5,273 nt of DNA, taken from assembly GCA_964522605.1 (NCBI GenBank), contig CAZFWV010000442.1, positions 1 to 5,273 of the forward strand. Reading direction: 5' to 3'. This document shows positions 1 to 5,273 of this stretch, in pieces. The notes under the pieces are model-generated. The model did not search any database. It saw only the letters and a program-made list of their open reading frames with translations, and was not told where the DNA came from. Within the stretch, counting starts at the first letter, position 1. Every line of letters begins with the position of its first letter. The DNA comes from CAVZLD01 sp964522605 (GTDB lineage: Bacteria > Planctomycetota > Planctomycetia > Pirellulales > Pirellulaceae). The translations under genes were made by a program, and so were the position numbers.

Positions 1-4
1 GCAT

Positions 5-24
5 CCGAATTCTCACGAATTCGG
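5..24. repeat. Inverted repeat (8-bp stem, 4-base loop) near the window edge
   Basis: CCGAATTC (5-12) and GAATTCGG (17-24) are exact reverse complements around the loop TCAC, so the transcript of either strand could form a perfect 8-bp hairpin. No T-run follows on either strand, so it does not look like an intrinsic terminator. It lies about 50 bases upstream of the candidate cvpA promoter and could belong to the end of a gene outside the window. A stem this short is not rare by chance. Confidence 0.4.
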
Positions 25-73
25 CTACCAAGCAGATCATCTCCCAGATTCCACCTCGGCCAACGAATGGACT

Positions 74-101
74 TTCAGGCACCGGCCGCAATGAATATAC
101 T
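74..101 (+). promoter_or_regulatory. Candidate sigma-70-type promoter for the cvpA-like gene
   Basis: TATACT at 96-101 matches the -10 consensus at five of six positions. TTCAGG at 74-79, 16 bases upstream, is a weak -35 (three of six matches). Transcription would start near base 108 and leave a leader of about 45 bases. A similar pair (TTCAGC, 17 bases, TATACT) lies ahead of asd on the other strand, which slightly strengthens both calls. This is pattern matching only. Confidence 0.35.
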
Positions 102-152
102 CCGCGCGGAACGTACCTCATCGATGGATCCAATTGCTGTCAAGGCAATGCT

Positions 153-890
153 ATGCAAGCGTATGACGTGATCATGTTGATCGTCCTTGCGGCCACAACC
201 TTCCTGGGGTTTCGTAAGGGATTGGCTTGGCAAATTGCATCCTTGGGTGCCATTTTCTTCAGCTACTTCGTTGCGATGCAGTTTCGCGATGTGGTTGCGG
301 TGTACCTGCACACCGATCCGCCCTGGAATCGTTTCCTGGCGATGTTAATTCTCTATTTAGTGACGTCGTTGGGGATCTGGATTCTGTTCCAACTGGTCCG
401 GGGTTTTATTGATCGGGCGAAGCTCAAAGAGTTCGATCAGCAGCTGGGGGCGATCTTCGGGTTGCTCAAAGGGGCCGCCCTATGCGTCGTGATCACCTTC
501 TTCGCGGTGACGCTGTTGGGGGAGGGGTTTCGCAAGCAAGTCATTGAGTCTCGGTCGGGGCTGTACATCGCACGATTGCTCAATCGCGCGGACACGGTGA
601 TGCCGACGGGCATTCATGATTTTCTCGACCCGTATTTGCGTGAATTGGATGAGCGACTCGAAGCACCGCTCCGCGATCCGGCGGAGCCGGTGGGCGAGGA
701 GTTCCCGGACTGGGATCAGTTCTTTGAGTCGCCGGGCGGCAGTTGGTATGACCGAGGTGGTTTCGACGAAGCGCCGCCGCCCACCACGGCGGACCCCTAC
801 TATGCGGGGTCTGGCGAAGGGGCAGGGGAGGCACCGCAGCGAGCCAATGCGCCTCGGCGGCCGATCATCGATCCGGCCTATCAGCGTTGA
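153..890 (+). CDS. cvpA: CvpA family inner-membrane protein
   Basis: This 245-residue protein belongs to the CvpA (colicin V production) family of small multi-pass membrane proteins, whose molecular role is poorly defined. Four hydrophobic segments are visible at about residues 5-20, 24-44, 61-83 and 98-122. The family hallmarks are the GFRKG turn after the first helix (19-23) and the LGAIFGLLKG stretch (98-107) that opens the fourth. Residues 125-175 are amphipathic and charged. From about 176 to the end the chain is rich in Gly, Pro, Asp and Glu and probably disordered; E. coli CvpA, at about 160 residues, lacks such a tail. The ATG at 153 is preceded by AAGG (142-145) at 7 bases and puts the first helix at the N-terminus as usual in the family. 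The frame is open back to the window edge, but there is no ATG, GTG or TTG in it upstream. The gene faces the accA row tail to tail. The family call is firm; the exact function is not known. Confidence 0.85.
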   Translation: MQAYDVIMLIVLAATTFLGFRKGLAWQIASLGAIFFSYFVAMQFRDVVAVYLHTDPPWNRFLAMLILYLVTSLGIWILFQLVRGFIDRAKLKEFDQQLGAIFGLLKGAALCVVITFFAVTLLGEGFRKQVIESRSGLYIARLLNRADTVMPTGIHDFLDPYLRELDERLEAPLRDPAEPVGEEFPDWDQFFESPGGSWYDRGGFDEAPPPTTADPYYAGSGEGAGEAPQRANAPRRPIIDPAYQR

Positions 891-1215
891 GTAACTCACG
901 GCAGGGCGGGGTCGGCAGGCCGCCAAAAGAGGACGCCGCACCGTGGATTTTCGGCCGTTCTGGATGCGGTGCTGTGAGTGCCCGCGGCGAGGCGTTTGCG
1001 CGGCTCGGAGCGGGGTAGCCGAGGTGGCAGTGAGGGCGCCACACAGTTGCCGGCCCGCGAATCGTGGAACCTGCAAAAACCCCGAGGAAAACCGGATCCC
1101 AAACCGAACATAAGAAACATTATCGGACGTTGAGGAGATGCGGTTTTTCTCGTGAATTCTGTAGGTTTGCACCACCGGGTTGAGGTCCCGCTGAAGCGTT
1201 CAAGAGACAAGGAAT
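891..1215. other. Intergenic gap between convergent genes, no gene seen
   Basis: This 325-base stretch separates the 3' ends of cvpA and accA. Open frames on both strands here are short, rich in Arg, Pro and Ser and without recognisable domains or good ribosome sites, so I treat them as chance. A weak stem, GCACCG (938-943) with CGGTGC (967-972), can form but has a 23-base loop and no T-run. Bases 1100-1150 are more AT-rich than the surroundings. I see no tRNA-like sequence and no intrinsic terminator for either gene. Confidence 0.6.
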
Positions 1216-2193
1216 TTAATCCGCATGAGCGACCGGTTCGGCGGTCAGGAACTGGCCCATGCGGCGGAACTTTTCGTACCGCACTTGGAGCAAACGATCG
1301 AGCGGTTGGGCGGTCAGTTCGCGCAGTGTGCGCACCAGATACATCTTGAGGCGATTGGCCGTCTGATGATGGTCCCGATGAGCTCCGCCGAGCGGTTCGT
1401 CGATCACATCGTCGACGACGCCAAACCGCTGCAAGTCGCGGGAGGTGAATTTGAGAGCGGCCGCCGCTTGTTCGGCATACTCATGGCTCTTCCAGAGAAT
1501 TCCGGCGCATCCTTCCGGACTGATGACGGAGTAGTAGGCGAACTGCAACATGGCGATCCGGTCGCCGACTCCGATCGCCAGGGCGCCACCGGATCCACCT
1601 TCGCCGATCACGACGCAGATAATGGGTGTGCGGAGGCGAGACATTTCGAACATGTTCTCTGCGATCGCTTGAGCTTGGCCGCGTTCTTCGGCGCCGACAC
1701 CGGGATAAGCTCCCGGCGTATCGATCAGGCAGATGACGGGAATGCGAAACTTCGCGGCGAGTTTCATTTTCGCCAGCGCCTTGCGATAGCCTTCGGGATG
1801 AGCCAGACCAAAGAAGCAATTGGTTCGTTCCTTGGTGGTGCGTCCTTTCTGGTGACCTACCACCATCACGCGGAACGCATCGAGTTTGGCAAAGCCGGAG
1901 AGGACGGCCGGATCGTCGCCGAAAAGTTTGTCGCCGTGCAGTTCAACGAACTCGTCAAAAACGAGTGTCAGATAGTCCAGGGTTTGAGGTCGATCTTTGT
2001 GACGGGCGACCTGCACGGTTTGCCAGGGAGTCAGGTTTTCGTAGATCCAGCGTGTGGTTTCGGCCAGTTCGTGCCGCAGTCGCCGAATCTCGTCCTCCGC
2101 TTCACGGCGACCGACGCGTTTCAGCTTTTCGAGACGCGCCTCGATCTCGTAGATGGGATTCTCAAAGCTCATGCCGGGGGGCGTCGCTTCCAT
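1216..2193 (-). CDS. accA: Acetyl-CoA carboxylase carboxyltransferase subunit alpha
   Basis: AccA pairs with AccD to form the carboxyltransferase of acetyl-CoA carboxylase. It moves the carboxyl group from carboxybiotin on the carrier protein to acetyl-CoA, giving malonyl-CoA for fatty-acid synthesis in the cytoplasm. The 325 residues match the usual length of about 320. An N-terminal helical part (10-55) leads into a crotonase-fold domain with signature stretches in family order: GHQKGRTTKE (113-122), PEGYRKAL (133-140), IDTPGAYPGVGAEERGQ (157-173), IGEGGSGGALAIGVGD (196-211), YSVISPEGCAGILWKS (221-236) and EPLGGAHR (266-273). The two Gly-rich stretches form the active-site oxyanion region in the family. 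The first ATG is preferred because GAGGGA (minus strand, 2207-2202) lies 8 bases ahead. The internal Met8 is a more family-like start but has no such site. The start is 20 bases after the kinase stop, so the two are probably one transcript. accD and the biotin carrier genes are not in the window. Confidence 0.98.
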   Translation of the reverse strand: MEATPPGMSFENPIYEIEARLEKLKRVGRREAEDEIRRLRHELAETTRWIYENLTPWQTVQVARHKDRPQTLDYLTLVFDEFVELHGDKLFGDDPAVLSGFAKLDAFRVMVVGHQKGRTTKERTNCFFGLAHPEGYRKALAKMKLAAKFRIPVICLIDTPGAYPGVGAEERGQAQAIAENMFEMSRLRTPIICVVIGEGGSGGALAIGVGDRIAMLQFAYYSVISPEGCAGILWKSHEYAEQAAAALKFTSRDLQRFGVVDDVIDEPLGGAHRDHHQTANRLKMYLVRTLRELTAQPLDRLLQVRYEKFRRMGQFLTAEPVAHAD

Positions 2194-2201
2194 CGTGCCG
2201 T

Positions 2202-2207
2202 TCCCTC
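2202..2207 (-). promoter_or_regulatory. Ribosome binding site of accA
   Basis: GAGGGA on the minus strand ends 8 bases before the ATG at 2193. It lies wholly in the 20-base gap after the kinase stop codon and supports Met1 over the internal Met8 as the start of AccA. Confidence 0.6.
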
Positions 2208-2213
2208 GTTGAA

Positions 2214-3068
2214 TTACGATTGTTGTCGCGCGCGAAGGATGCGCATGCCGTTCAATTCATCCAGAAACGCCTGCATGGATTCAGGGCGATCCTGAGGATC
2301 CTTCGCCATCATGCGCGCCACTAACTGGGAGAATTCGGGGCTGACGAGATCGCTGCCGGTCGCGATGGTTGGGATCCCCGCAGTCAGATGTTTCTGCAGC
2401 AGCTCATCGGCGTTTCCTCCGGTGTACGGTGGCCGGCCGCAGAACAGTTCATACAGCATGCAACCAAAGCTGTAAACATCACTGCGCTGATCGATGTTCT
2501 CGCCGCGGATTTGTTCCGGAGACATGTAACTGCGGGTTCCCTGCACTTTGTTCCGCCCGCTGAAGAATCGGCCCAGGCCCCGCTTTACTTTCTGAGCGAT
2601 TGCAAAGTCGATCAGTTTCACGACGGTCTGTTCGTTGACCAGGAAATTGTCCGGCTTGATGTCGCGATGCACCCAGCCTTGTTCGTGGAGGTAAGCGAGC
2701 GCCTCCGCGCAACGTTGGATGATCTCGGGCAGCAGCAGAATATTCTTCGGATCATCCGAAGCCAGCCGAATCCACTGCTTCAGATTCGACGACTCAAAAT
2801 ACTCCATCGCCAGATAAGGGATGCCCCGGGCAATATTAAAGTCATAGATCTCAATGACATTCGGGTGATGCAGCGCATGTCCGACGGTGAATTCGTGACG
2901 CAGGAGCCCGATCTCTCGCTTGTCCTCGCGAAAGCGTTCCTGGAGCGTTTTCAGCGCGCATCGTCGATTGTCGATGTCGCTGATGACTTCCCAAATCTGG
3001 CAAGTCGCTCCTGCGCGAATCACCTTCAGCAGACGGTACGAGCCAATGTAGTTGCGGTCCAACGCCAC
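2214..3068 (-). CDS. Soluble Hanks-type serine/threonine protein kinase
   Basis: The 284-residue product is a single kinase domain (about 11-272) with a 12-residue tail. It has no membrane helix, PASTA or other sensor domain, so it should act in the cytoplasm. Core residues are present: ATP-binding Lys40 (CALKTL), helix-C Glu59, the catalytic loop HRDIKPDN (134-141) with Asp136, metal-binding Asp154, the SPE motif (183-185, usually APE), Asp197 and Arg261. Two motifs are unusual. The glycine loop (17-28) keeps only Gly20 of the normal three, with Arg18 and Cys23 in place of the others. The DFG motif is DFA (154-156). The activation segment is basic (KVKRGLGRFFSGRNK, 160-174). I chose the GTG at 3068 because AAGGTGA lies 7 bases ahead and the domain begins 10 residues later. 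A longer GTG start at 3206 would add 46 Arg-rich, domain-less residues. It lies between truA and accA and is 20 bases from accA. Its substrate is unknown; control of acetyl-CoA carboxylase is only a guess from position. Confidence 0.93.
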   Translation of the reverse strand: MALDRNYIGSYRLLKVIRAGATCQIWEVISDIDNRRCALKTLQERFREDKREIGLLRHEFTVGHALHHPNVIEIYDFNIARGIPYLAMEYFESSNLKQWIRLASDDPKNILLLPEIIQRCAEALAYLHEQGWVHRDIKPDNFLVNEQTVVKLIDFAIAQKVKRGLGRFFSGRNKVQGTRSYMSPEQIRGENIDQRSDVYSFGCMLYELFCGRPPYTGGNADELLQKHLTAGIPTIATGSDLVSPEFSQLVARMMAKDPQDRPESMQAFLDELNGMRILRARQQS

Positions 3069-3075
3069 GAGTACT

Positions 3076-3082
3076 TCACCTT
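3076..3082 (-). promoter_or_regulatory. Ribosome binding site that decides the kinase start
   Basis: AAGGTGA on the minus strand is close to the ideal anti-16S complement and lies 7 bases before the GTG at 3068. No other candidate GTG upstream in the frame has a site this good, so it supports the 284-residue kinase rather than the 330-residue version. Confidence 0.6.
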
Positions 3083-3209
3083 GACGGGTTCCGATCGGCA
3101 CCGTGCCCCAGCCGACCTCGAATCGGAATGCGGAAAATCTGCGTCTGGCTTCGAGAGATCGAGTGTCCCGTGAAAGCGACACTGCGGGCGGCCTTCGCTG
3201 GACCACTTT

Positions 3210-3223
3210 GGCCCGCGCGGGCC
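3210..3223. repeat. 14-bp perfect GC palindrome
   Basis: GGCCCGCGCGGGCC reads the same on both strands. As RNA it could form a 5-bp stem with a 4-base loop. It lies in the gap between truA and the kinase gene, outside coding sequence under either kinase start. In GC-rich DNA a palindrome of this length can arise by chance. Confidence 0.45.
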
Positions 3224-3309
3224 CTTCCCTCGTTGTCCAATGTAATCCAAGCCCCCTCGGGGAGGAAGATCATGCGGGCGGACCGATCCGCGGCCGATCG
3301 CTCGCAGGG

Positions 3310-4086
3310 TCACTCCGCCAGCGAGTTGCCCGGCGGTGGCGCGGGGGTGGCCGAGACCAGATACAGCCCTTGCGGTGGCGCGGTGGGACCTGCCTGTCGA
3401 CGGTCACGAGACTGCAACACCTGAGCGACCCACCGTGATGGCTTCCGTCCGAGACCGACCAGGCAAAGAGTGCCGACAAGGTTTCGGACCATGTTATAGA
3501 GAAATCCGTCGGCCTCGACTTCGATCGCGATCCGCACTAATTCGCCTTTTTTGTGACACTTAAGTGTCACATCGTGAATCGTCCGAACCGTGCTTTTTCG
3601 AGGTGACCCTGCGCTCTGCAATGCAGCAAAGTCTCGCTGTCCAATCACGTGCCGCGCTGCGCGCCGCATGGCCGCAACATTCAAGGGGCGAGGGATAAAC
3701 CAACAGTATCGTCGTTCGAAGACATCATGAACGCGACCATTGAGAATGATATATCGATAGCGTTTGGCGACGATATCGCGAATGGCATGAAAATCGAATG
3801 GTAGCGCCGAAACCGCAAGGACCCGGACGTCCATCGGCAAATTGGCATTGAGCGCGCGCTGGAGAACTTCCTCGGACAACGCTGTGTCGCTCTGGAAACT
3901 GGCGATCTGTCCAAGTGCATGAACACCCGAATCTGTGCGGCCGCTGGCCGCGACGCGAACGGCTTTACCGATGACGGCCTGTAACGCATGCTCCACGGCA
4001 GACTGCACGGTCCGACCTTCGGCCTGTGCCTGCCAGCCGCGGAAATCAGTTCCGTCGTAGGCGAGCGTCAGCTTGAAGGATCGCAT
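3310..4086 (-). CDS. truA: tRNA pseudouridine synthase A
   Basis: TruA converts uridines at positions 38-40 of the tRNA anticodon arm to pseudouridine, working as a homodimer in the cytoplasm. The 258 residues fit the family (about 245-270). Visible landmarks are the N-terminal YDGTDFRGWQAQ (10-21), the catalytic loop GRTDSGVHA (49-57) with nucleophile Asp52, the LNANLP stretch (79-84), KRYRYI (108-113) with Tyr110 at the conserved active-site tyrosine, DFAAL (about 151-155), and the late GFLYNMVRN motif with the final GLYLVSA strand. The last dozen residues are Pro-rich and extend past the normal end. The ATG at 4086 starts right at the first strand, but no clear Shine-Dalgarno sequence precedes it. 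It follows asd by 57 bases on the same strand, so co-transcription is likely. A perfect 20-bp palindrome (3552-3571) lies within the coding sequence, in a stretch encoding a variable part just before the FLYNMVRN region. Confidence 0.97.
   Translation of the reverse strand: MRSFKLTLAYDGTDFRGWQAQAEGRTVQSAVEHALQAVIGKAVRVAASGRTDSGVHALGQIASFQSDTALSEEVLQRALNANLPMDVRVLAVSALPFDFHAIRDIVAKRYRYIILNGRVHDVFERRYCWFIPRPLNVAAMRRAARHVIGQRDFAALQSAGSPRKSTVRTIHDVTLKCHKKGELVRIAIEVEADGFLYNMVRNLVGTLCLVGLGRKPSRWVAQVLQSRDRRQAGPTAPPQGLYLVSATPAPPPGNSLAE
3333..3383. repeat. 12-bp direct repeat at the 3' end of truA
   Basis: GCGGTGGCGCGG occurs at 3333-3344 and again at 3372-3383, 39 bases (13 codons) apart and in the same frame. 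On the coding strand the copies encode the Ala-Pro-Pro parts of TAPPQG, just before the last conserved strand, and of TPAPPPG, in the tail. The second may be a partial copy of the first, or both may simply reflect GC-rich Pro and Ala codons. Confidence 0.4.
3552..3571. repeat. 20-bp perfect palindrome inside truA
   Basis: TGTGACACTTAAGTGTCACA is fully self-complementary, centred between 3561 and 3562. On the plus strand it is preceded by a T-run (3547-3552), so on the truA transcript an A-run follows the hairpin; this is not a terminator in either direction. In the TruA frame it encodes the VTLKCH stretch just before KKGEL, in a variable strand and turn. Under a uniform-base model a perfect palindrome this long is expected well under once (about 0.005) in a window of this size. 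It could be a protein-binding site, a small palindromic repeat element or chance. Confidence 0.6.
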
Positions 4087-4143
4087 CGAAGTCGAAGATC
4101 GTGGAGTGGATGTTCGGTCGGTGGGACGATGCGGGCGTCTGGT

Positions 4144-5157
4144 TTAGATCGCCGCTTTGCTGGCGACGAGGCATTCAGCGATCTGAACGGCATTCGTCGC
4201 GGCACCTTTCCGCAGATTGTCACTGACGCACCAGAAGACGATTCCGTTCGGGCTGCTCAGATCCTCACGGATTCGACCAATGTAGACCGGGTCTTTGCCG
4301 CTGCATTCGTTTGGCATCGGGTACCGCCCTTCCGCCAAGTCGTCCACGAGCGTGATGCCCTCGGCCGCCGAAAACAACTCCCGCGCCTGTTCGGCCGTAA
4401 TCTTCTTGTCAGTTTCCACGAGGATGCTCTCGCTATGACAATTCGAGACGGGGACTCGAACACAGGTGGGGCAGACTTCGATCGTATCATCGCCAAAGAT
4501 CTTGTGCGTTTCCCAGACCATCTTCATCTCTTCCGATGTGTAGCCCTGATGCTTGGGGGATCCAATCTGGGGAATCAAATTGAAGGCGATCGGATGCTTG
4601 AAGGCCTGATAATCGTATGAACTGGAAGCCAACGCAGCACGCGTCCCTTCGATCAGGTCTTTTTCCCCCGAGACGCCCGCACCACTGGTCGCCTGATACG
4701 TGCTGACGACGACGCGACGAATTCGTCCGAAATCATGCAGCGGTTTCATCGCCACGACCATTTGGGTTGTCGAGCAGTTTGGACTGGCCAAAATCCCCTG
4801 GTGCGTGTGAATGGCGTCCCGATTGACCTCGGGAACGACCAGGGGAACACGCGGATCCATCCGCCACGCACCGCTTTCGTCCACGACAACCGTGTTGCGT
4901 TCAACCGCCCACGGGACGAACTCCAGTGCCACGTCGTCGGGCGTGCTGGCGATGCACAGATCGACATCATCAAATGCTTCCGGCCGCAGCAATTCCACGG
5001 GGACCGACTCGCCGCGAAACGTCAGGTGCGTGCCAGCAGATCGAGCGGATGCGAGGAACTTCACCTTGCGCAGCGGAAAGTCACGCTCCTCGAGTAACTG
5101 ACGAATCAGACGTCCGACCGCTCCGGTGGCTCCCACGACAGCAAGGCTCTCAAACAC
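4144..5157 (-). CDS. asd: Aspartate-semialdehyde dehydrogenase
   Basis: Asd reduces aspartyl-4-phosphate to aspartate semialdehyde with NADPH, the branch-point step toward lysine and diaminopimelate (a cell-wall precursor), threonine, methionine and isoleucine. The 337 residues match the family. The NADP-binding loop GATGAVG is at 9-15, DESGAWR at 93-99, the nucleophile Cys128 in SPNCSTTQ (125-132), the STYQATSGAG stretch at 152-161, NLIPQIG at 193-199, TSEEMKM at 207-213, and the substrate-binding and acid-base pair Arg234/His241 in RVPVSNCHSE (234-243). No key residue is missing. The start is a GTG at 5157; GGGAG lies 9 bases ahead and the protein begins directly with the first strand of the Rossmann fold. 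It is the first gene of the minus-strand row, with a candidate promoter about 70 bases upstream, and is followed after 57 bases by truA. Confidence 0.97.
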   Translation of the reverse strand: MFESLAVVGATGAVGRLIRQLLEERDFPLRKVKFLASARSAGTHLTFRGESVPVELLRPEAFDDVDLCIASTPDDVALEFVPWAVERNTVVVDESGAWRMDPRVPLVVPEVNRDAIHTHQGILASPNCSTTQMVVAMKPLHDFGRIRRVVVSTYQATSGAGVSGEKDLIEGTRAALASSSYDYQAFKHPIAFNLIPQIGSPKHQGYTSEEMKMVWETHKIFGDDTIEVCPTCVRVPVSNCHSESILVETDKKITAEQARELFSAAEGITLVDDLAEGRYPMPNECSGKDPVYIGRIREDLSSPNGIVFWCVSDNLRKGAATNAVQIAECLVASKAAI

Positions 5158-5166
5158 GACTCGTAT

Positions 5167-5171
5167 CTCCC
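5167..5171 (-). promoter_or_regulatory. Ribosome binding site of asd (GTG start)
   Basis: GGGAG on the minus strand lies 9 bases before the GTG at 5157. It supports the non-ATG start, which also fits the N-terminus expected for the family. Confidence 0.55.
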
Positions 5172-5226
5172 GAAAAAGGTGAATTCCCCGCCTCCCCGCG
5201 GCGCGGATCGGTGACCAAAGCCTCCC

Positions 5227-5255
5227 AGTATAGGCAGTTCCCGCACGGAGCTGAA
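5227..5255 (-). promoter_or_regulatory. Candidate sigma-70-type promoter ahead of asd
   Basis: On the minus strand TTCAGC (5255-5250) and TATACT (5232-5227) are separated by 17 bases, the optimal spacing. The -10 matches five of six consensus bases and the -35 three of six. Transcription would start near 5220 and give a leader of about 63 bases, which includes a very GC-rich part (about 5186-5208). It would drive asd and probably the downstream truA, kinase and accA genes. Confidence 0.4.
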
Positions 5256-5273
5256 GTAGTCCGGCGAGGGTGC

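Larger units (their letters stand above)
3069..3309. other. Gap between truA and the kinase gene
   Basis: If the kinase starts at 3068, 241 bases separate it from the truA stop. The stretch holds the kinase ribosome site, a 14-bp GC palindrome (3210-3223) and a small inverted repeat, CGATC (3284-3288) with GATCG (3296-3300), just after the truA stop. No T-run follows these stems, so a terminator is not supported. I find no convincing -10/-35 pair, yet the length is enough for an internal promoter. Bases 3069-3206 are open in the kinase frame. Confidence 0.5.

Noticed and set aside
1..171. Plus-strand frame open from the window edge to a stop at 169-171
   Set aside because: It could be the 3' end of an upstream gene overlapping cvpA, but the translation is unremarkable and it would cover the candidate promoter and ribosome site; not supportable.
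938..972. Stem GCACCG/CGGTGC as a terminator
   Set aside because: Six paired bases around a 23-base loop with no T-run on either strand; too weak.
480..1175. 231-codon minus-strand frame opposite the cvpA end and the following gap
   Set aside because: Very rich in Arg, Pro and Ser without domain signs, and most of it is the complement of the CvpA coding frame.
896..1210. 104-codon minus-strand frame in the convergent gap
   Set aside because: Low-complexity Arg/Pro/Ser composition, no recognised family and no good ribosome site; more likely chance than a gene.
1225..2295. 356-codon open frame on the plus strand opposite accA
   Set aside because: It runs antisense to an unmistakable AccA, shows no recognisable domain, and long antisense frames are expected opposite GC-rich genes.
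2388..3173. 261-codon plus-strand frame opposite the kinase
   Set aside because: It is antisense to a clear kinase domain and its translation shows no known motif.
3076..3206. Kinase start at GTG 3206
   Set aside because: The 46 extra residues are Arg-rich and domain-less, whereas the GTG at 3068 has a near-ideal AAGGTGA site at 7 bases and begins just before the kinase fold.
3547..3571. Palindrome plus T-run in truA as an intrinsic terminator
   Set aside because: The T-run lies 5' of the hairpin on the plus strand and becomes an A-run on the truA transcript, so neither strand has a stem followed by T.
3988..4620. 210-codon plus-strand frame opposite asd and truA
   Set aside because: It spans the antisense of two conserved genes and the gap between them; no domain or ribosome site supports it.

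Overview
The window is a stretch of bacterial core chromosome with five complete protein genes and no mobile element, CRISPR array, tRNA or rRNA that I can recognise. The best guess for the source is a planctomycete (Planctomycetota). The DNA is moderately GC-rich, a Hanks-type Ser/Thr kinase lies among housekeeping genes, and the kinase, AccA and CvpA resemble planctomycetal versions in style. This assignment is inference from gene content; no marker in the window proves it.

Layout. Bases 1-152 hold a short hairpin, a candidate promoter and the leader of a plus-strand cvpA-like membrane protein gene (153-890). Its 3' end converges on a 325-base gap (891-1215) in which I find no convincing gene or terminator. 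The rest of the window is one minus-strand row, read from right to left: asd (5157-4144, aspartate-semialdehyde dehydrogenase), truA (4086-3310, tRNA pseudouridine synthase A), a soluble Ser/Thr protein kinase (3068-2214) and accA (2193-1216, carboxyltransferase alpha subunit of acetyl-CoA carboxylase). A candidate sigma-70-type promoter lies ahead of asd. The gaps in the row are 57, 241 and 20 bases, so kinase and accA are almost certainly co-transcribed. The 241-base gap could hold a second promoter.

How the genes fit together. asd feeds lysine/diaminopimelate, threonine, methionine and isoleucine synthesis. TruA modifies the tRNA anticodon arm. AccA takes part in the first committed step of fatty-acid synthesis. 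The kinase sits directly upstream of accA and has no membrane or sensor domain. A role in controlling acetyl-CoA carboxylase or other growth metabolism is an attractive but untested idea.

Most notable signals: the kinase-accA coupling, the unusual motifs of the kinase (glycine loop with one of three glycines, DFA in place of DFG), and a perfect 20-bp palindrome inside truA that coding does not obviously explain. I found no clear evidence of a wholly new system.
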